From Gnetum montanum (Eukaryota > Streptophyta > Gnetopsida > Gnetales > Gnetaceae), in contig MNCI01036287.1 in assembly GCA_015680685.1 (NCBI GenBank), positions 65,767 through 129,766 on the forward strand: a stretch of DNA of 64,000 bases. The letters run 5' to 3'. Below the pieces are notes generated by a model. It searched no databases and was not told the DNA's origin. It was given only the letters and a program-made list of their open reading frames with translations. This document shows positions 1 to 10,716 of this stretch, piece after piece. Position 1 is the first letter of the stretch. Every line of letters begins with the position of its first letter. A program made the translations under genes and the position numbers.

Positions 1-297
1 AGCCATCAACCTTGACTCAATGGAGGAGGAACGCGTGTAGATACTAAGACAGGTCGAGCACTATCAGGACAGAAAACGGAAAAAGCACCATGCAGACCTG
101 CATCAATGGCTAGTACAGAAGGGAGATCTCATCTCAAGGCTATCCGTGAGCATGTGAGTAAATTCTCAGCTAACTGGGAAGGGCCTTATGTGGTCACTAA
201 AGCCTTCGGGAATAGAGCTTTCAAACTGGTGGACATGGATGACAACAAATTCACCAACCCGGTGAACCACATGTACCTCAAGTCATACTACCTCTAA
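1..297 (+). pseudogene. Integrase C-terminal end of Ogre/Tat-like element 1
   Basis: This is the last part of a gypsy polyprotein entering from the left edge. It starts with an amphipathic stretch (EHYQDRKRKKHH, then VQKGDLISRL) and ends with the integrase C-terminal pattern ANWEGPYVV, GNRAFKLVD and NPVNHMYLKSYY before a TAA at 295-297. The same ending (KWEGPFLV, ADINGDELPNPINHIYLKWYY) closes the pol of element A at 39200, so the two elements are relatives. A stop codon near position 40 and a frame change near 150 show that it is decayed. The rest of pol lies outside the window. The family assignment is firm; the exact subfamily is inferred from element A. Confidence 0.85.
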
Positions 298-303
298 GGT
301 GCA

Positions 304-601
304 ATGACAGCACACTCCACCGTCCGCTATGATGATAAATTGGCAATCGCACTGGGCAGCGTCTGTAATGATAATAAACTAGCAGCACTGAATAGTGTCC
401 GCTACGACGGTAAACTGGCAGCAACTATCTACCACGATGTAAAACTGGCACTATTAGTACACTATGACTATAAACTGGCATCGCGCATCTGCCATGACAT
501 AAAAATAGCATGTACGGTCAGCTGGGACGTCAAACCAGCATAGCAGTCCACTGGGATCCTAAACCAATACCTGGTCTACAAAGACCTTAAATTGGGTTCG
601 C
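304..601 (+). repeat. Tandem repeat array behind pol of element 1
   Basis: About nine diverged units follow the pol stop directly. Each contains the core taaactggca or a variant. The first units are 39, 36, 30, 30, 30 and 30 nt, all multiples of three, so an open frame from 304 to 543 gives a repeated peptide with core YDxKLA. The last units (towards 600) lose this regularity. Element A has a matching array at 39225-39735 and a related one in its intron. Tandem repeats between pol and the 3' LTR are known in Ogre/Tat elements. Confidence 0.85.
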
Positions 602-1583
602 GCCACATCCTCAACATGCATCGTCATCGAATACACGTCAAACGAAAGGGCATGATATCGGCACGTGGCTGGGACATCACTGCTCCAGGACGTAGTTCCC
701 AATGTAAGGAAAACATGGTCTGGGGCATACGCACCACCATTTTTGGTGTCATGCTGACCCTTCGAAGATGTCATACGATGTCACACGAGCTCTTTGAATC
801 TACCGTCGCTACGGCCCACCACCCTGATGGTAGCTCTCGGGCCTATTCTTGCTTCTGAGGTGCTGACAGTATTGTGGCCTAGCCACAATATTGTTGCACT
901 TCTGTTCCCCATCAAAGTTTTAGCTCGCATAATGTTTAGCTATGCGGTAGTTGATCCCATAGTTGAACTCAGCGTGCATGCCTTTGGTGGGGATCCTAGT
1001 GCATCTGTGCCCTTGGTGCCCTGATAGCTCCCTCCGCGGGTAGTGCTGCCAAGACTGCTGTTGGCCTCCCTACTTTGGGCATCTCACACCAGCGATGGTG
1101 CCCAAGTGTAACAACAATGCCAGCAGCCCGCAAAACATTGTCCCCATGGACGCATCCCCCTACGACAGCAAAGGCTACAACGTCACAAAGTGAGTGCCTC
1201 AACTAACATGGTTTTTTGAGAGTGCAAGTTCTGGCACCCATGTAACACAGCTCGCCGTGTGGAAGGCTTCGATAGGTAGGTAAAGACCCTCCGTGGATGT
1301 AATATAGCTAATCCTGCGGAGGGGACACCCACCTGCGGGAGGTTGAAGAACAGCGCTATTCAAAGATGAAAATGAAAACGAGCCCCTCAGAGCACTCTGA
1401 CGAGGGACTTGGCTAAACATCATCTCTGGTCTCTACCTTAACCTCCATAGCACCAATGCAGCACCCTCAAGCACAGGTAGGTGACATCCTAGTACTCACC
1501 GAGTGATATCCTTAGCATTTTGATTGCTGCAGTGTTTCGTATTCTTTGTCGACGTCCATCGAGCCTGTTCTCTAGACGTTGAC
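602..1583 (+). other. 3' untranslated region of element 1
   Basis: This segment between the repeat array and the polypurine tract holds no convincing gene. Short frames exist on both strands but carry no recognisable domain, and the counterpart in element A (39736-40938) is only patchily similar. The last 60 bases before the polypurine tract resemble the matching stretch of element A at about 40890-40940 closely, including the word tgtttcgtatt followed by tttgtcgacgtc. Confidence 0.6.
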
Positions 1584-1596
1584 AAAGAGGGGCCAA
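1584..1596 (+). promoter_or_regulatory. Polypurine tract of element 1
   Basis: A purine-rich run, aaagaggggccaa, lies directly before the LTR start TGAAACACCC. Element A has the same arrangement (aaagagcggccat before TGAAACACCG). This is where plus-strand DNA synthesis would be primed. Confidence 0.7.
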
Positions 1597-3288
1597 TGAA
1601 ACACCCTAAAAGAAAAATGCAGGGTCATCTTGGCTTCACCAAGCTCTTACAGTCCACACAACACCACAACAGTCCATCGGGAAAAGAATGTTCTGAGTCC
1701 AAGATGGCCAGTTCGGTAAATTTTCTACTTTAGGCATGGGTGAGTTCCGTACCAACTCACCTACCTACCAAAGTAGTCTGAACAGCTGGCAGCCTACTTA
1801 GAAATGGTATCTAGAATTGATAGCATCCTAGGTGCACAGGAGAAGCAGTTCGGCAAGTTTTCTAAGTCACAAAGCCTGCTACACTACGATGTGCAGCGTA
1901 GCAAGCCTCAAAAAATAATGGCGGAACGAGATGTTACGCTACGTGATGACATATGGCGTAGCATAGCAAAAACTTCACTACTCACCTCCCTCGCCCAATC
2001 TTGAGTTCTGCAGTGATGTCACTTTTCGCCAAGAAGTGGCGGACCATGTCTGCTGTTACGCTAAGCTGAGCTACATGGTGCAACAAGTCGTAGCAGTCCT
2101 ATGAAAAGGGACAAAAGGCGGTTCAAAAGGCGAAATCAGCAAAGTCCACAAAACTTGCACTATGGAAGAATAGGTTCAAAATCAACAAAACTGTCATGAT
2201 CAAGGCTAGTCGCTACGCTACATAGTGTAGCATCATGTAGCAAGTATGTAATGTATGGTAGGACACATGGCAAGGTGCTATGCCACGATAAGCAAGCCAC
2301 GTCACAAAACACAACATGACATGCAGGTGGTCGTGTGACATCAATGCACTCCACCTTAATCGGACCGTTGGCACACACCTCTAGGAGCTGGCGATGCAAT
2401 CGCGACATAATAGGATCGCAGTTATTACTTGCATCACAATGGTATTGCAAGCTCAATGGTTACAAACAGCTCGAGTAATGCCAGTAAGGTGGCACAAGTC
2501 TGCAACACATAGTATTTAAATGGTCACCTTTGCTTACCTTCAGCCCTATAAATAGCCTGTCAAATAGCACAAAAAGGGTCTGTGAAAAAGAAAAGAAAAG
2601 GGGAGTCTCCTTGGCTAAAAGAAAACAAAAAAAAATACTTGCAATCTCACAAAAATGGAAAGAAAAGGAGAGGCTAGCAATCTATAAAAGGAATCTCTCT
2701 TGGCCGGCATAAAGCCCGGGGTCTCATTCTACCACCTTGGTAGGGTCCCGCTTGCATTGTATATACGTGAAGTCTATGCTCAAGTGCACAGCAATTCCTA
2801 TTTCCTAGCACACTTTGGTCACCCTTGGAACTTTTTGCACTACATCACGCCATGCAACCGATTGTATCCCCCCTGACCGGACAGATTTGTAGCCCTGAAG
2901 CAGTGCATGTTCCTAACTGTATCTTATGTTACCTCTTATTTACTGTCTAGCTTCCTTGTATTATTTTCTATTTTTTTTACCTTCAAGCATTGTCTCATAT
3001 CATTGTCACACTTATGTTTATTCACTATTTTGCATTCTTGTTGCATTTTTCTTTTAGTCCCTTTCTCTTCCTGCTGTAACTACCCATAAGCTATATTGCA
3101 ACTCGTACAGTTTATATTGCAAAAGGCTATATTGATGCCGATGTAAGTCCCTGTCTAATCGACCAGACCGTTCAAGGCATCCTATGTTCGCACACACCCA
3201 GCATCATCCTCCCGCGGGCACAGGGTTGGAACTGTTGTGTCCACTGACCTTGGTGTTCTTCTAGCCACCGATGTTTTCGGTCGCTACA
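1597..3288 (+). mobile_element. 3' LTR of Ogre/Tat-like element 1
   Basis: A long terminal repeat of about 1.69 kb that starts TGAAACACC and ends GCTACA, the same termini as the LTRs of element A. The final 60 bases match the end of A's LTR (gaccgttcaaggca, then ccaccgatgttttcggtcgctaca). Its upstream part is rich in tacgcta/tagcgta words between 1880 and 2250. The 5' partner lies outside the window. The LTR is followed at 3289 by the interrupted LTR end of element B, so element 1 inserted into B. Confidence 0.8.
2546..2555 (+). promoter_or_regulatory. TATA box in LTR of element 1
   Basis: The sequence ctataaatag sits about 950 bp into the LTR, a good match to the plant TATA consensus and in a position expected for a U3 promoter. 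A start near 2580 is inferred, not shown. Confidence 0.5.
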
Positions 3289-3309
3289 GGGTCTACTCAC
3301 TGCTCATCA
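3289..3309 (+). mobile_element. Last 21 bp of the 5' LTR of element B
   Basis: The words gggtctactc and gctcatca match the end of the LTRs of C (gggtacctcg, cactcatca) and X (gggtctacta, ctactcatca). It is followed directly by a primer binding site. The rest of this LTR must lie beyond element 1, left of the window. The first five bases, gggtc, would be the target duplication of element 1. Confidence 0.75.
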
Positions 3310-3328
3310 TTGGTATCATTGTTGGGGA
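3310..3328 (+). promoter_or_regulatory. Primer binding site of element B
   Basis: The sequence ttggtatcattgttgggga starts one base after the LTR end. It matches the complement of a plant tRNA-Asp 3' end (tggcgccgttgccgggga) apart from transitions only, so it is a decayed copy of the Athila/Tat-type primer binding site. Element C has a less decayed version at 11425 and D one on the reverse strand at 44114. Confidence 0.75.
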
Positions 3329-3469
3329 CTTGTAGTTTAATATGTGCTTTGTCTAGGACTTAGTGAATATTATTTAAGATTCTTGAAATGAATCCTAAGC
3401 TCAAAATCATTCAAAAATTTAATAATTACAATTATAAGTTAAGTACACTAAATTTTTCTCTAATCTAAA

Positions 3470-5850
3470 ATGTCTTTTTCTTACAAGCATGACGAGTCAA
3501 AACTGCTAGTGCCTAAGAATTCAAAGTGGTGCACACTCATCTAGATGAGTTTGTACTTGATTTCACCTTCATCTTGCATTAGGATGAGTAGTTGTGGTGG
3601 CAAGATATGGAGGGTAATGTAGTGTAGCCTTTTGACCGATCTATTTCTAGGATGTTGCTCCAAACTCTTAAGAGGTTTGGCATCCAAGACCTCCATAATG
3701 AATACATTGTGTACGACCATGACTATTAGGACTACTAATCCATAGAAACACAACATAAACAAGATTGGCACCAAGAAAAACACCATGAAGCTATGAAGGA
3801 CAAACAAGTCACCAATCCCTTGTTCTTATTGAACCAAAATGACAATGAGGATCCTCCCTTTGGGGGTTCTCAACATGAAGATTTTCCACTTCTTGAGATT
3901 GTTGATGGGGGCTTGAACCTAAATTTGTGGTCCACTATCAACAATCTAGGTTTAGGCAAAAGTGGGAGTTGAGGTGAAGGCTTGGGAAAGCATCATGATA
4001 ATAAAAAATTTGATGATCATGGTCATGACAAGTAGAGAGGAGGTGGTAGACAACATGGTTGTGGTAGTCTTCCTTCCTCTTCATCCTCTTCATCTGCATC
4101 TTCTTCTTCCTCCTCTAAATTTGATCAAAATCACAAGGGATGAAATTGTGATGGGATTAATTCTAGGAAAATGATCATAGGCCCCACCATGATCGAAGGG
4201 GCAGCAGGGGACATTATAGGAATTATCGAAATCATGATGATGATGAGCCATTGATGGCAACTCAAAGCATGTTAAACATCATAAAGGTAGTCAGGATCCC
4301 AACTAGGCACATGAAAGATAGCAAAATCAAGCTATTGGATATGAACAATATCCCTAGTTTTGAGGGTGAATATAACTCAGATTCATAGACCCATCTTCAG
4401 GCCTTTCATGATGCTTATGCCTTGCAAAACATAGAAAACAACTAGTAGAAACTTAAGTTGTTTCCCAAGACATTCATAAAAGAAGCAAAAAGTTGGTATC
4501 ACTTTCTAGAGCTAGAATCAATTTGCAGATGGAGTATAATGCTTGAGATGTTCAATAACAAATATTAGATGTACTCTAGAGTGTCCAATTTGAGAAAGAA
4601 AATTCAAGGCCGACAACAAGGAATATATGAACCCTTGCACATAGCCATGAAAAGGAATTATTCCATTTTGCACAGATGTCTTGGCCATGGATATTTTCAA
4701 TGAAAGTAGCTTCTCCATATCATAGATGGTCTTCAATTAAAAACACAGAGAACTCTTGGGGTCTACATCCAAGGGAGACTATCATAACTAAGAGCCCAAT
4801 AGATTTAAATGTTGATTGAACATGTTGAAAAAGAAAAAGGTGAGTTGAGAAAATGAGAAAGTGCTAAGGAGTATAACCAAGACTATTCCATTAGAAAAAG
4901 GGAAGTTTGATTCTATAACAGTGAGGGGGAGGCACCAATTGATGAGGTGGTGTAGCGAAAAACCTTGTCAATTTAAAAATCTATGCTTGAAATTTCAGCT
5001 AAGGTTGATAAAATGTAAGAATATTTAAATGAAAAATTTCAAAATACTTTAAAAATTATGGAAGAATGCAAAGAACAAGGTAATGATCATGTCTGTAGAA
5101 GGAAAGAAGCTGAACATACCTACCAAAGGGGTAAGGGCAAGGTTGGGATAGTAGAAGAGGTTGTGGAGTTAGAATCAAATGATGATGGTAGGTGTGACAT
5201 TTGCCAATATGAACATCCCAAAAGATGTCGCCCTATTGTGTCACACTTAGAGGAATCTAGGGTGTATGCTCTAAATCCTAGAATAGCATGAAGGAAAGCA
5301 CCTAGAAGGTTGCCTTGAGGATCATGCAACCCAAGGTATTTTCACAAACAATGATAGCCTTATTATCAAAGTGGAGCTCCACCACAATTTTATGAGTAGT
5401 ATTAGTAGTGGCAACATCCATAGTCATGTGGGATGCCACCACTAAGGCAGTAATACCCTTATAGGTAGACATATTCATATGGATACTATGTTTAGCAACT
5501 AATGTCTCTGCATGACTCTTCTATTCATGCCTCTTTTCAACATCACTACTACCCTCCAAAGTATTACAAAATTTATTCTCCATCTACTAAATAGGAAAAC
5601 CCATATTACTATCATCATCCTCATCCTTTATCACATGCTCCTCGGCCCTCAACCCAATTACCACATGCTCCATTTATGCAAGGCAAAATTCCCACATATT
5701 CATAGTAGTGTAATGCTATTAGGGCTATTAACTTATAGCCAACTCCTCAAGCAAGTGGTTCAGAACCTAGATCACATAAAAGACCATTCTTTGAACTAAT
5801 GGCCCTACAAAGCCCTCACCTACTTATGTGATTGATCACTTTGTATCTCC
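3470..5850 (+). pseudogene. Gag of gypsy element B
   Basis: The reading starts at an ATG aligned with the gag start of element C (MSFS here, MSSS in C) after a 140-bp leader. It runs through many stops and frame changes. Recognisable in order: the N-terminal motif around 3530 (EFVLDFTF), a serine-rich low-complexity stretch at 4060-4120, the capsid core around 4360-4700 (SFEGEYNSD, FPKTFIKEAKSWYH, MYSRVSNL, HRCLGHGY), and a zinc-binding stretch at 5192-5228 (CDICQYEHPKRC). A Pro/Gln/His-rich tail follows at 5300-5800. The gag family is the one seen in C, D and E, and the copy is dead. Confidence 0.8.
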
Positions 5851-5905
5851 TTCATTTTTTGCATCAATTCTTTTTGAAAGCCCTTCAAACTAAACGATTT
5901 TCAAG

Positions 5906-6420
5906 ATGTACACAATTATGTTAACTCACACAATATCTAATTGGATCAAGGTTGGCAACCTTTCTAAGAAAAGAGCTAATCCTAAAAATCCTCTTATCTA
6001 TTTGCAAATTGCTAGGAATGAGCCATGCAAGCCTCTTGTTAGCTCAAGCTCTAGAATTAACCTAATTTTTCATGAAATGTATAATGCCTAGAGCCTACCT
6101 TCTCTTAAGAAGAGAAAAATAAATTTAGATTTAGTAGATTAGTCCATCATTATTTCTTTGGGAGTAGTGAAGGACATTGTAACCACTATCTATGGGTGAT
6201 CATATTCTAGTAATTACCTAGTAATCAAAGTTGACAATTGCAAGGGTGAATTTTCAATCATTATGAGAAGGGCTTGGTTGAGTGCTATTTATGCATGAAT
6301 GGGCATCAGAGAGCTTTCCCTAGATATTTTCAAGGAAAATGCATTTGGAAAGATCAAGAAGAATCAAGTTCCATGCATCACTTACAACGATACACGGTGC
6401 AACTTTGTGCAGAAACTCTA
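5906..6420 (+). pseudogene. Aspartic protease region of element B
   Basis: It matches the protease segments of C and D: ISNWIKVGNL at the start, the active-site stretch LVSSSSRINLIF where retropepsins have LLDSGS-type sequence, then IVTTIYG and FSIIMRRAWL. The catalytic aspartate is absent (Ser here, Asn in C and D). In-frame stops occur at about 6090, 6140 and 6200. In a working element it would cleave the Gag-Pol polyprotein. It lies between gag and RT in the normal gypsy order. Confidence 0.7.
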
Positions 6421-6779
6421 GTTTGTTAAAAGCACATGAATCAAAGCATGTAGACAGTGTGCAAATGAATCTAAAATTCAAAAGTGCCTATACACAATAG
6501 CCACAAAATAGAAGAGAACACAATGGCTGATAGTTAATTCTTAGAGTAGCACACTTTGCATGGAACCTACTAATAGCTTAACTTATGTCTATGTTGAAGA
6601 CATGGATGAACTAGAGCAAGTTCATCACCAACTCTTCAATGATGAACTAATGATACCAATTGGGAATAGTTGGAAATCCCTAATAGTTTTAAACAAGAGC
6701 CCTTAGAATTGAAAAATCTAGCTACAAACATGGAATATACATTTTTTAAAAATGTAAGTTGATGATAATCAATGTCAAC

Positions 6780-7580
6780 CTTGCTCCTAAGTAGAAAAGG
6801 ATGATGTCAAAGGTGGTCAACAAATGGCCAATAGCCTTTTTCTAGTCATATCTTAAACTCATAGTTATTAATCTTAGGATATGATAGCATTGTATTTATA
6901 CCAATCCAACCATGAAGCCCAAAAGGTAGTCACAATGATGGTTGACCCCTAAATTGATGTAGATAATCAAAGAGGAAATTGAACAACTCCTAAAGGAAAT
7001 TTTTATCTATCCAATTGTAGATAGTGAGTGGGTTACCCCGCTTGTAATTGTGCTAAATAAAGTTGGAAAGTGGTAGGTCTGTATTGATTTCAGGCTGTTG
7101 AACATGGTGATGTTCAAAGATCATTTTCCATCGTCATTTGTGAGTGAGCATTGAATACTATTTCTAGGTATTACTATTATATCTTCCTGGATGGTTATAG
7201 TGGCCATAACAAAATTTAGATCATGCCTGAGGATTAGGCCAAAACAACATTCACAAGTCCTTGGGGAACTTTTGCATATCGTAAGATGCTCTTTGGTCTA
7301 TGCAATGTCCCTGTAACTTTTTAATGCCTTGTCTTGAGTATTTTTTAACATCAAATTGGTAGCAAGGTGGAAGTTTTCATGAATGAATTCTCCACCTATG
7401 ATGCTAGATTTGAACAAACACTAAGACACCTTGAGAAATTTCTTAAAATATGTGTAGAGACTAATTTTCAACTTAATTGGAAAAAGAGCCATCTCATGAT
7501 CCAAAAGGACATTGTGTTAGGGAACAAAATTTCTTAAGCAGGGATTGAGGTAGACCTTAAAAAGATTTGGATCATCCAAG
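6780..7580 (+). pseudogene. Reverse transcriptase of element B
   Basis: Ty3/gypsy RT motifs appear in order but broken by stops: EEIEQLLKE and WVTPLVIVLNK near 6980-7060, GKW-VCIDFRLLN near 7065-7100, SPWGTFAYRKMLFGL near 7255-7300, and the catalytic box at 7376-7390. That box reads F-M-N-E-F instead of the usual F-M/V-D-D-F, so both metal-binding aspartates are changed. NFQLNWKKSHL and GNKISxAGIEVD follow at 7460-7550. C and D lack this whole region, which makes B the only pol-bearing member of its family in the window. Confidence 0.8.
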
Positions 7581-7599
7581 GAATAACCTAACAACTAGA

Positions 7600-8176
7600 A
7601 ACTGTTAAATATGTCTGATCATTATTTGGACACATTGGCTACTACTAGTAATTCATAGAGAATTTCTCTAAGATCACAAAATCATTGGTCAAAGTCACAA
7701 AGAAAGATGCTCAAGTCATATGGATCAAGGAATGTGAAAAGGCATTCCACAAGCTTAAGGAGAAGCTTGTAGAAACTCCAATTCTACAAGCACATGATTG
7801 GTATTGTTTATTTAACATCATGATGGATGCATCAAACTATACCTTAGGAGCTATGCTTACAGAGTTGGATGAATAGAAACATCCATATTACATCCACTAT
7901 GCAAGCTAAAGAATTGTGGGTGCACAACTCAATTACATCACAATAGAGAAAGGGCTAATGGCCATGGTGTATGCTTTAGAGAATTTCAAGAACCATGTGC
8001 TTGGATATAAGGTATTTATGCACATTGACCATAGTGCCATTTGCTTTCTAATGAATAAACCAATGGTGAGCCCTTGTGTCATACAATGGCTAGTGATCTT
8101 GCAACAGTTTGATCTCACAATGGTAGATCAAAAGAGAAATAAGAATGTGATCATTGATCACTTGTCTCAGTTATGA
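7600..8176 (+). pseudogene. RNase H of element B
   Basis: Starts with the RT-RNase H connection (FSKITKSLVKVTKKDAQVIW, ECEKAFHKLKEKL). RNase H motifs follow: MDASNYTLGAML, YITIEKGLMAMVYALENF, MHIDHSAICFLMNKP and the end RNKNVIIDHLSQL. It degrades the RNA strand of the RNA-DNA hybrid. Only one internal stop separates two long open pieces (7685-7876, 7916-8176), so this is the best kept part of B. No second archaeal-type RNase H follows, unlike element A. Confidence 0.8.
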
Positions 8177-8329
8177 TGGGACAACAAAAATGATGAGAGC
8201 CCACTCTTTGATCAATTTTCTAATGAACTCCTCTTTGCTAGAATAATAAACGGAAAAGTGTCCATTGAATCAAAATAGTATGATGGCATCCTCACTTATC
8301 TTCTCACTTAAGAGATGCCATGAGATTTA

Positions 8330-9560
8330 GATCACTCGAAGAAACAATAGTTTTTTTATCATGCCAAACACTTCATGGAAATTAATAGACACCTTTACAA
8401 GGTGTGCGTCAATCGCCTAGTTCATTGGTGTGTTCTTGATGTTGATCAACTGTGCATTCTCCAAGATGTTGATGAGGGTCCTTGTGAGAGCCACTATGTA
8501 GGGAGATGCATGACCATTAAAATCTTGATGGAAAGGTACCATTGGCCAACAATCTTCAGAGATGTCCCTCAATTTGTCTGCTCTTGTGAACATTTTCAAC
8601 AAGATCATGGGTTGATTGGTTAAATGGAGGGACCTTAGTAATGGATCCAACCACGAGAACTCCTCAAAATTTTGGAAATAGACTTCATGGGTCCCCTCAT
8701 ACCCATGTCAAATAGAAAGGTGTACATAATATTCACTACTGACTATTGTACAAAATGACTAGAACTAGCAACCATCATCAACTGTACATCATCCAGTACT
8801 ACCCAATTTGTACAAAAAAATGTTGTAAATAGGTTTAGAGTACCATATGCACTAATTTCTAATAATGGTACTTATTTCATAGGTTGTGCTTTTCACAAGC
8901 TCATGCAATGCTTGGGAGTTAAGCATAAATTAACAACACCCTACCACCCCCAAGCCAATAGTCAAGCATAGGTTACTGATAGGGGGATCATGAAAATCTT
9001 AATAAGAACAATTAGCAAGTATAGGAGATATTGGAGTACAAAACTTAATGATGCCCTCTTTGCATATTGCTTGGCATGGAAACTCCCTATAGGCTACTCT
9101 CCCTATGAGCTAGTGTATGGAAAATTACCAACTTTGCTAATTCAATTCCAGTTCCATACACTCTCAACAGCTTGTGACCTTGAACTTGACCAAATCCTAG
9201 CACAAAAAGAGAGATTAATAAACATTAATTTGTTAGATGAGAATCAATTGATGGCCTTATCCTTCAATGAAGTTCACAAAGCATTTAGTAAACAATGCCA
9301 TGACCTTAGAATAAGGAAAGTGAAATTTCAACCTAAAGATAAGGTTCTATATTAGAACCCCACACATGTACCTCAACAAACTAAGTTCTAGACATTGTGG
9401 AAAGGTCCTTACATCATTTATGAAACTTTTCTTTCTAGAGGCATGTTAATCTACAAACTTGAGATCCCACATAAGAAATAGCTAGTCAACATGCAATAAG
9501 TCAAACCTTTCCATGAGCCCATGCAAGCTAGTTCAATCAATGCCTCATTAGAGGGACAAT
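8330..9560 (+). pseudogene. Integrase of element B
   Basis: A zinc-binding HHCC segment (8400-8600: ESHYVGRCM, YHWPTIFRDV, CSCEHFQQ) is followed by the DDE core. The first Asp survives in LEIDFMGPL (8680), the second is Asn (SNNGTYF, 8858-8875), and the Glu codon is a stop at 8969-8971 after HPQANSQA. A long open stretch at 8990-9355 carries the C-terminal part (WKLPIGYSPYELVYGKL, KFQPKDKVLY), and WKGPYIIYETF closes the domain. It would insert the cDNA into host DNA but cannot work with these losses. Confidence 0.8.
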
Positions 9561-10575
9561 GATGCTCAATCTTTTGAATATCCTCCTTTAGTCATGGAGG
9601 AGATGGTCATCCATGCTAACTATATAAATGGCTCAGTTTTTCTAAATTTTTTATTTTATAGTTTATTTTTTTTATACCATTTTTGTTTTACACTGTTATT
9701 TTTCCAAATTTTTGTTTTACAACATCAATAGTATGTTTTATTTTTCTTGAATATGTTTTATAATTTCTTATATACTTTATTTTGGTGTGAAGTTTTCTTA
9801 TTTTCTAATAAAAATGCTTTATTGCTAGTAGGACTCAGTGATGATGTAGTTGGTTACTAATGGTGGTTTGTACCTAATGTTTGGTTTTTAATTTTGAATT
9901 TTAATGATTGATAACTAAGACATGTTTCTTCTTCATGGAATAGGAATTGAGTTCACCTCATCCACCCATCCAACTACTCTATGGTTTTCCCAATTTTGGA
10001 AATATGAGGTCCTTTTCATTAATAAAAACTTAATGAACTTATGACCTTGGTATTTTTCAAGCTTGGGAAAGATTCAATAGTTTGAAAAGGATGTGACTTC
10101 AAGAGGATTCAATGTTCTTTATGCCTTTCTACTTGCTTTAGTACATGTGTGTTTTCATGGATTTCTTACCATTTTGTGTCAACCGATAATAAGAAGTTGA
10201 ATAAGTCTTTGCATGGTGTGGTTCCCATCCAAAAATTCATTAAAAACATAAAATGTTCAAGAAAAAAAGGGTCATGATGGAAATTAAAAGGACACCCCTT
10301 AGACAACATAAATGGACTATAAGAACTAGTTATGGGACTAGAAAGACATGTTACCCATGATTAAAGGTCCCTTTTAACTAAGGTCATTTCTTACTTTCTA
10401 CTTCTCTTTTCTTCTCAAATAAGGAACAATGATTTTCCTTTGGAGCATTTTTGTGTCTTGAGGGGGTGGACTACTCCTAGAGTGGTGATGCAAGGTTACT
10501 AAAAGTGGTTGGTTTTAGTCTAGACTAAGGCTTGGCTTTATCGGGTCATTTAACCATGATACTCACAAGGGACTT
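9561..10575 (+). other. 3' untranslated region of element B
   Basis: No gene is seen. It aligns with 14870-15836 of element C, beginning with tagtcatggaggagatgg and continuing through a T-rich tract. The alignment ends at cacaaggg, directly before an LTR start at 10576. The further 970 bp and the polypurine tract that C and D carry are missing here. The last five bases, gactt (10571-10575), would be the target duplication if C inserted into B. Confidence 0.65.
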
Positions 10576-10582
10576 TGATGGG

Positions 10583-10692
10583 ATGCGATATCGCATCCTC
10601 CGTGATATCATGTACATGATATTGCATCCCCCATGATATCGCATACGTGATATTGCGTCTTCCCCTGCGATATCATGTATGCAATATCGCAA
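10583..10692. repeat. GATATC palindrome cluster in U3 of C
   Basis: Seven near-copies of the 10-bp palindrome gcgatatcgc (variants gtgatatcat, atgatattgc, gtgatattgc, gcaatatcgc) lie within 110 bp, ending about 13 bp before the TATA box. The 3' LTR has the same cluster (16824-16950) with most CG lost. Both D LTRs carry shorter versions. The position suggests a promoter element, which is inferred. Confidence 0.8.
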
Positions 10693-10704
10693 TGTGCCAT
10701 CAAA

Positions 10705-10716
10705 TCTATAAATAAG
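10705..10716 (+). promoter_or_regulatory. TATA box in 5' LTR of C
   Basis: tctataaataag, directly downstream of the palindrome cluster. It is conserved in the 3' LTR (16962-16972) and, reversed, in both D LTRs (21808-21820 and 44998-45010). Confidence 0.6.

Noticed and set aside
592-1423. Overlapping open frames in the 3' UTR of element 1
   Set aside because: Short, on both strands, no domain, and not conserved in the same region of element A.
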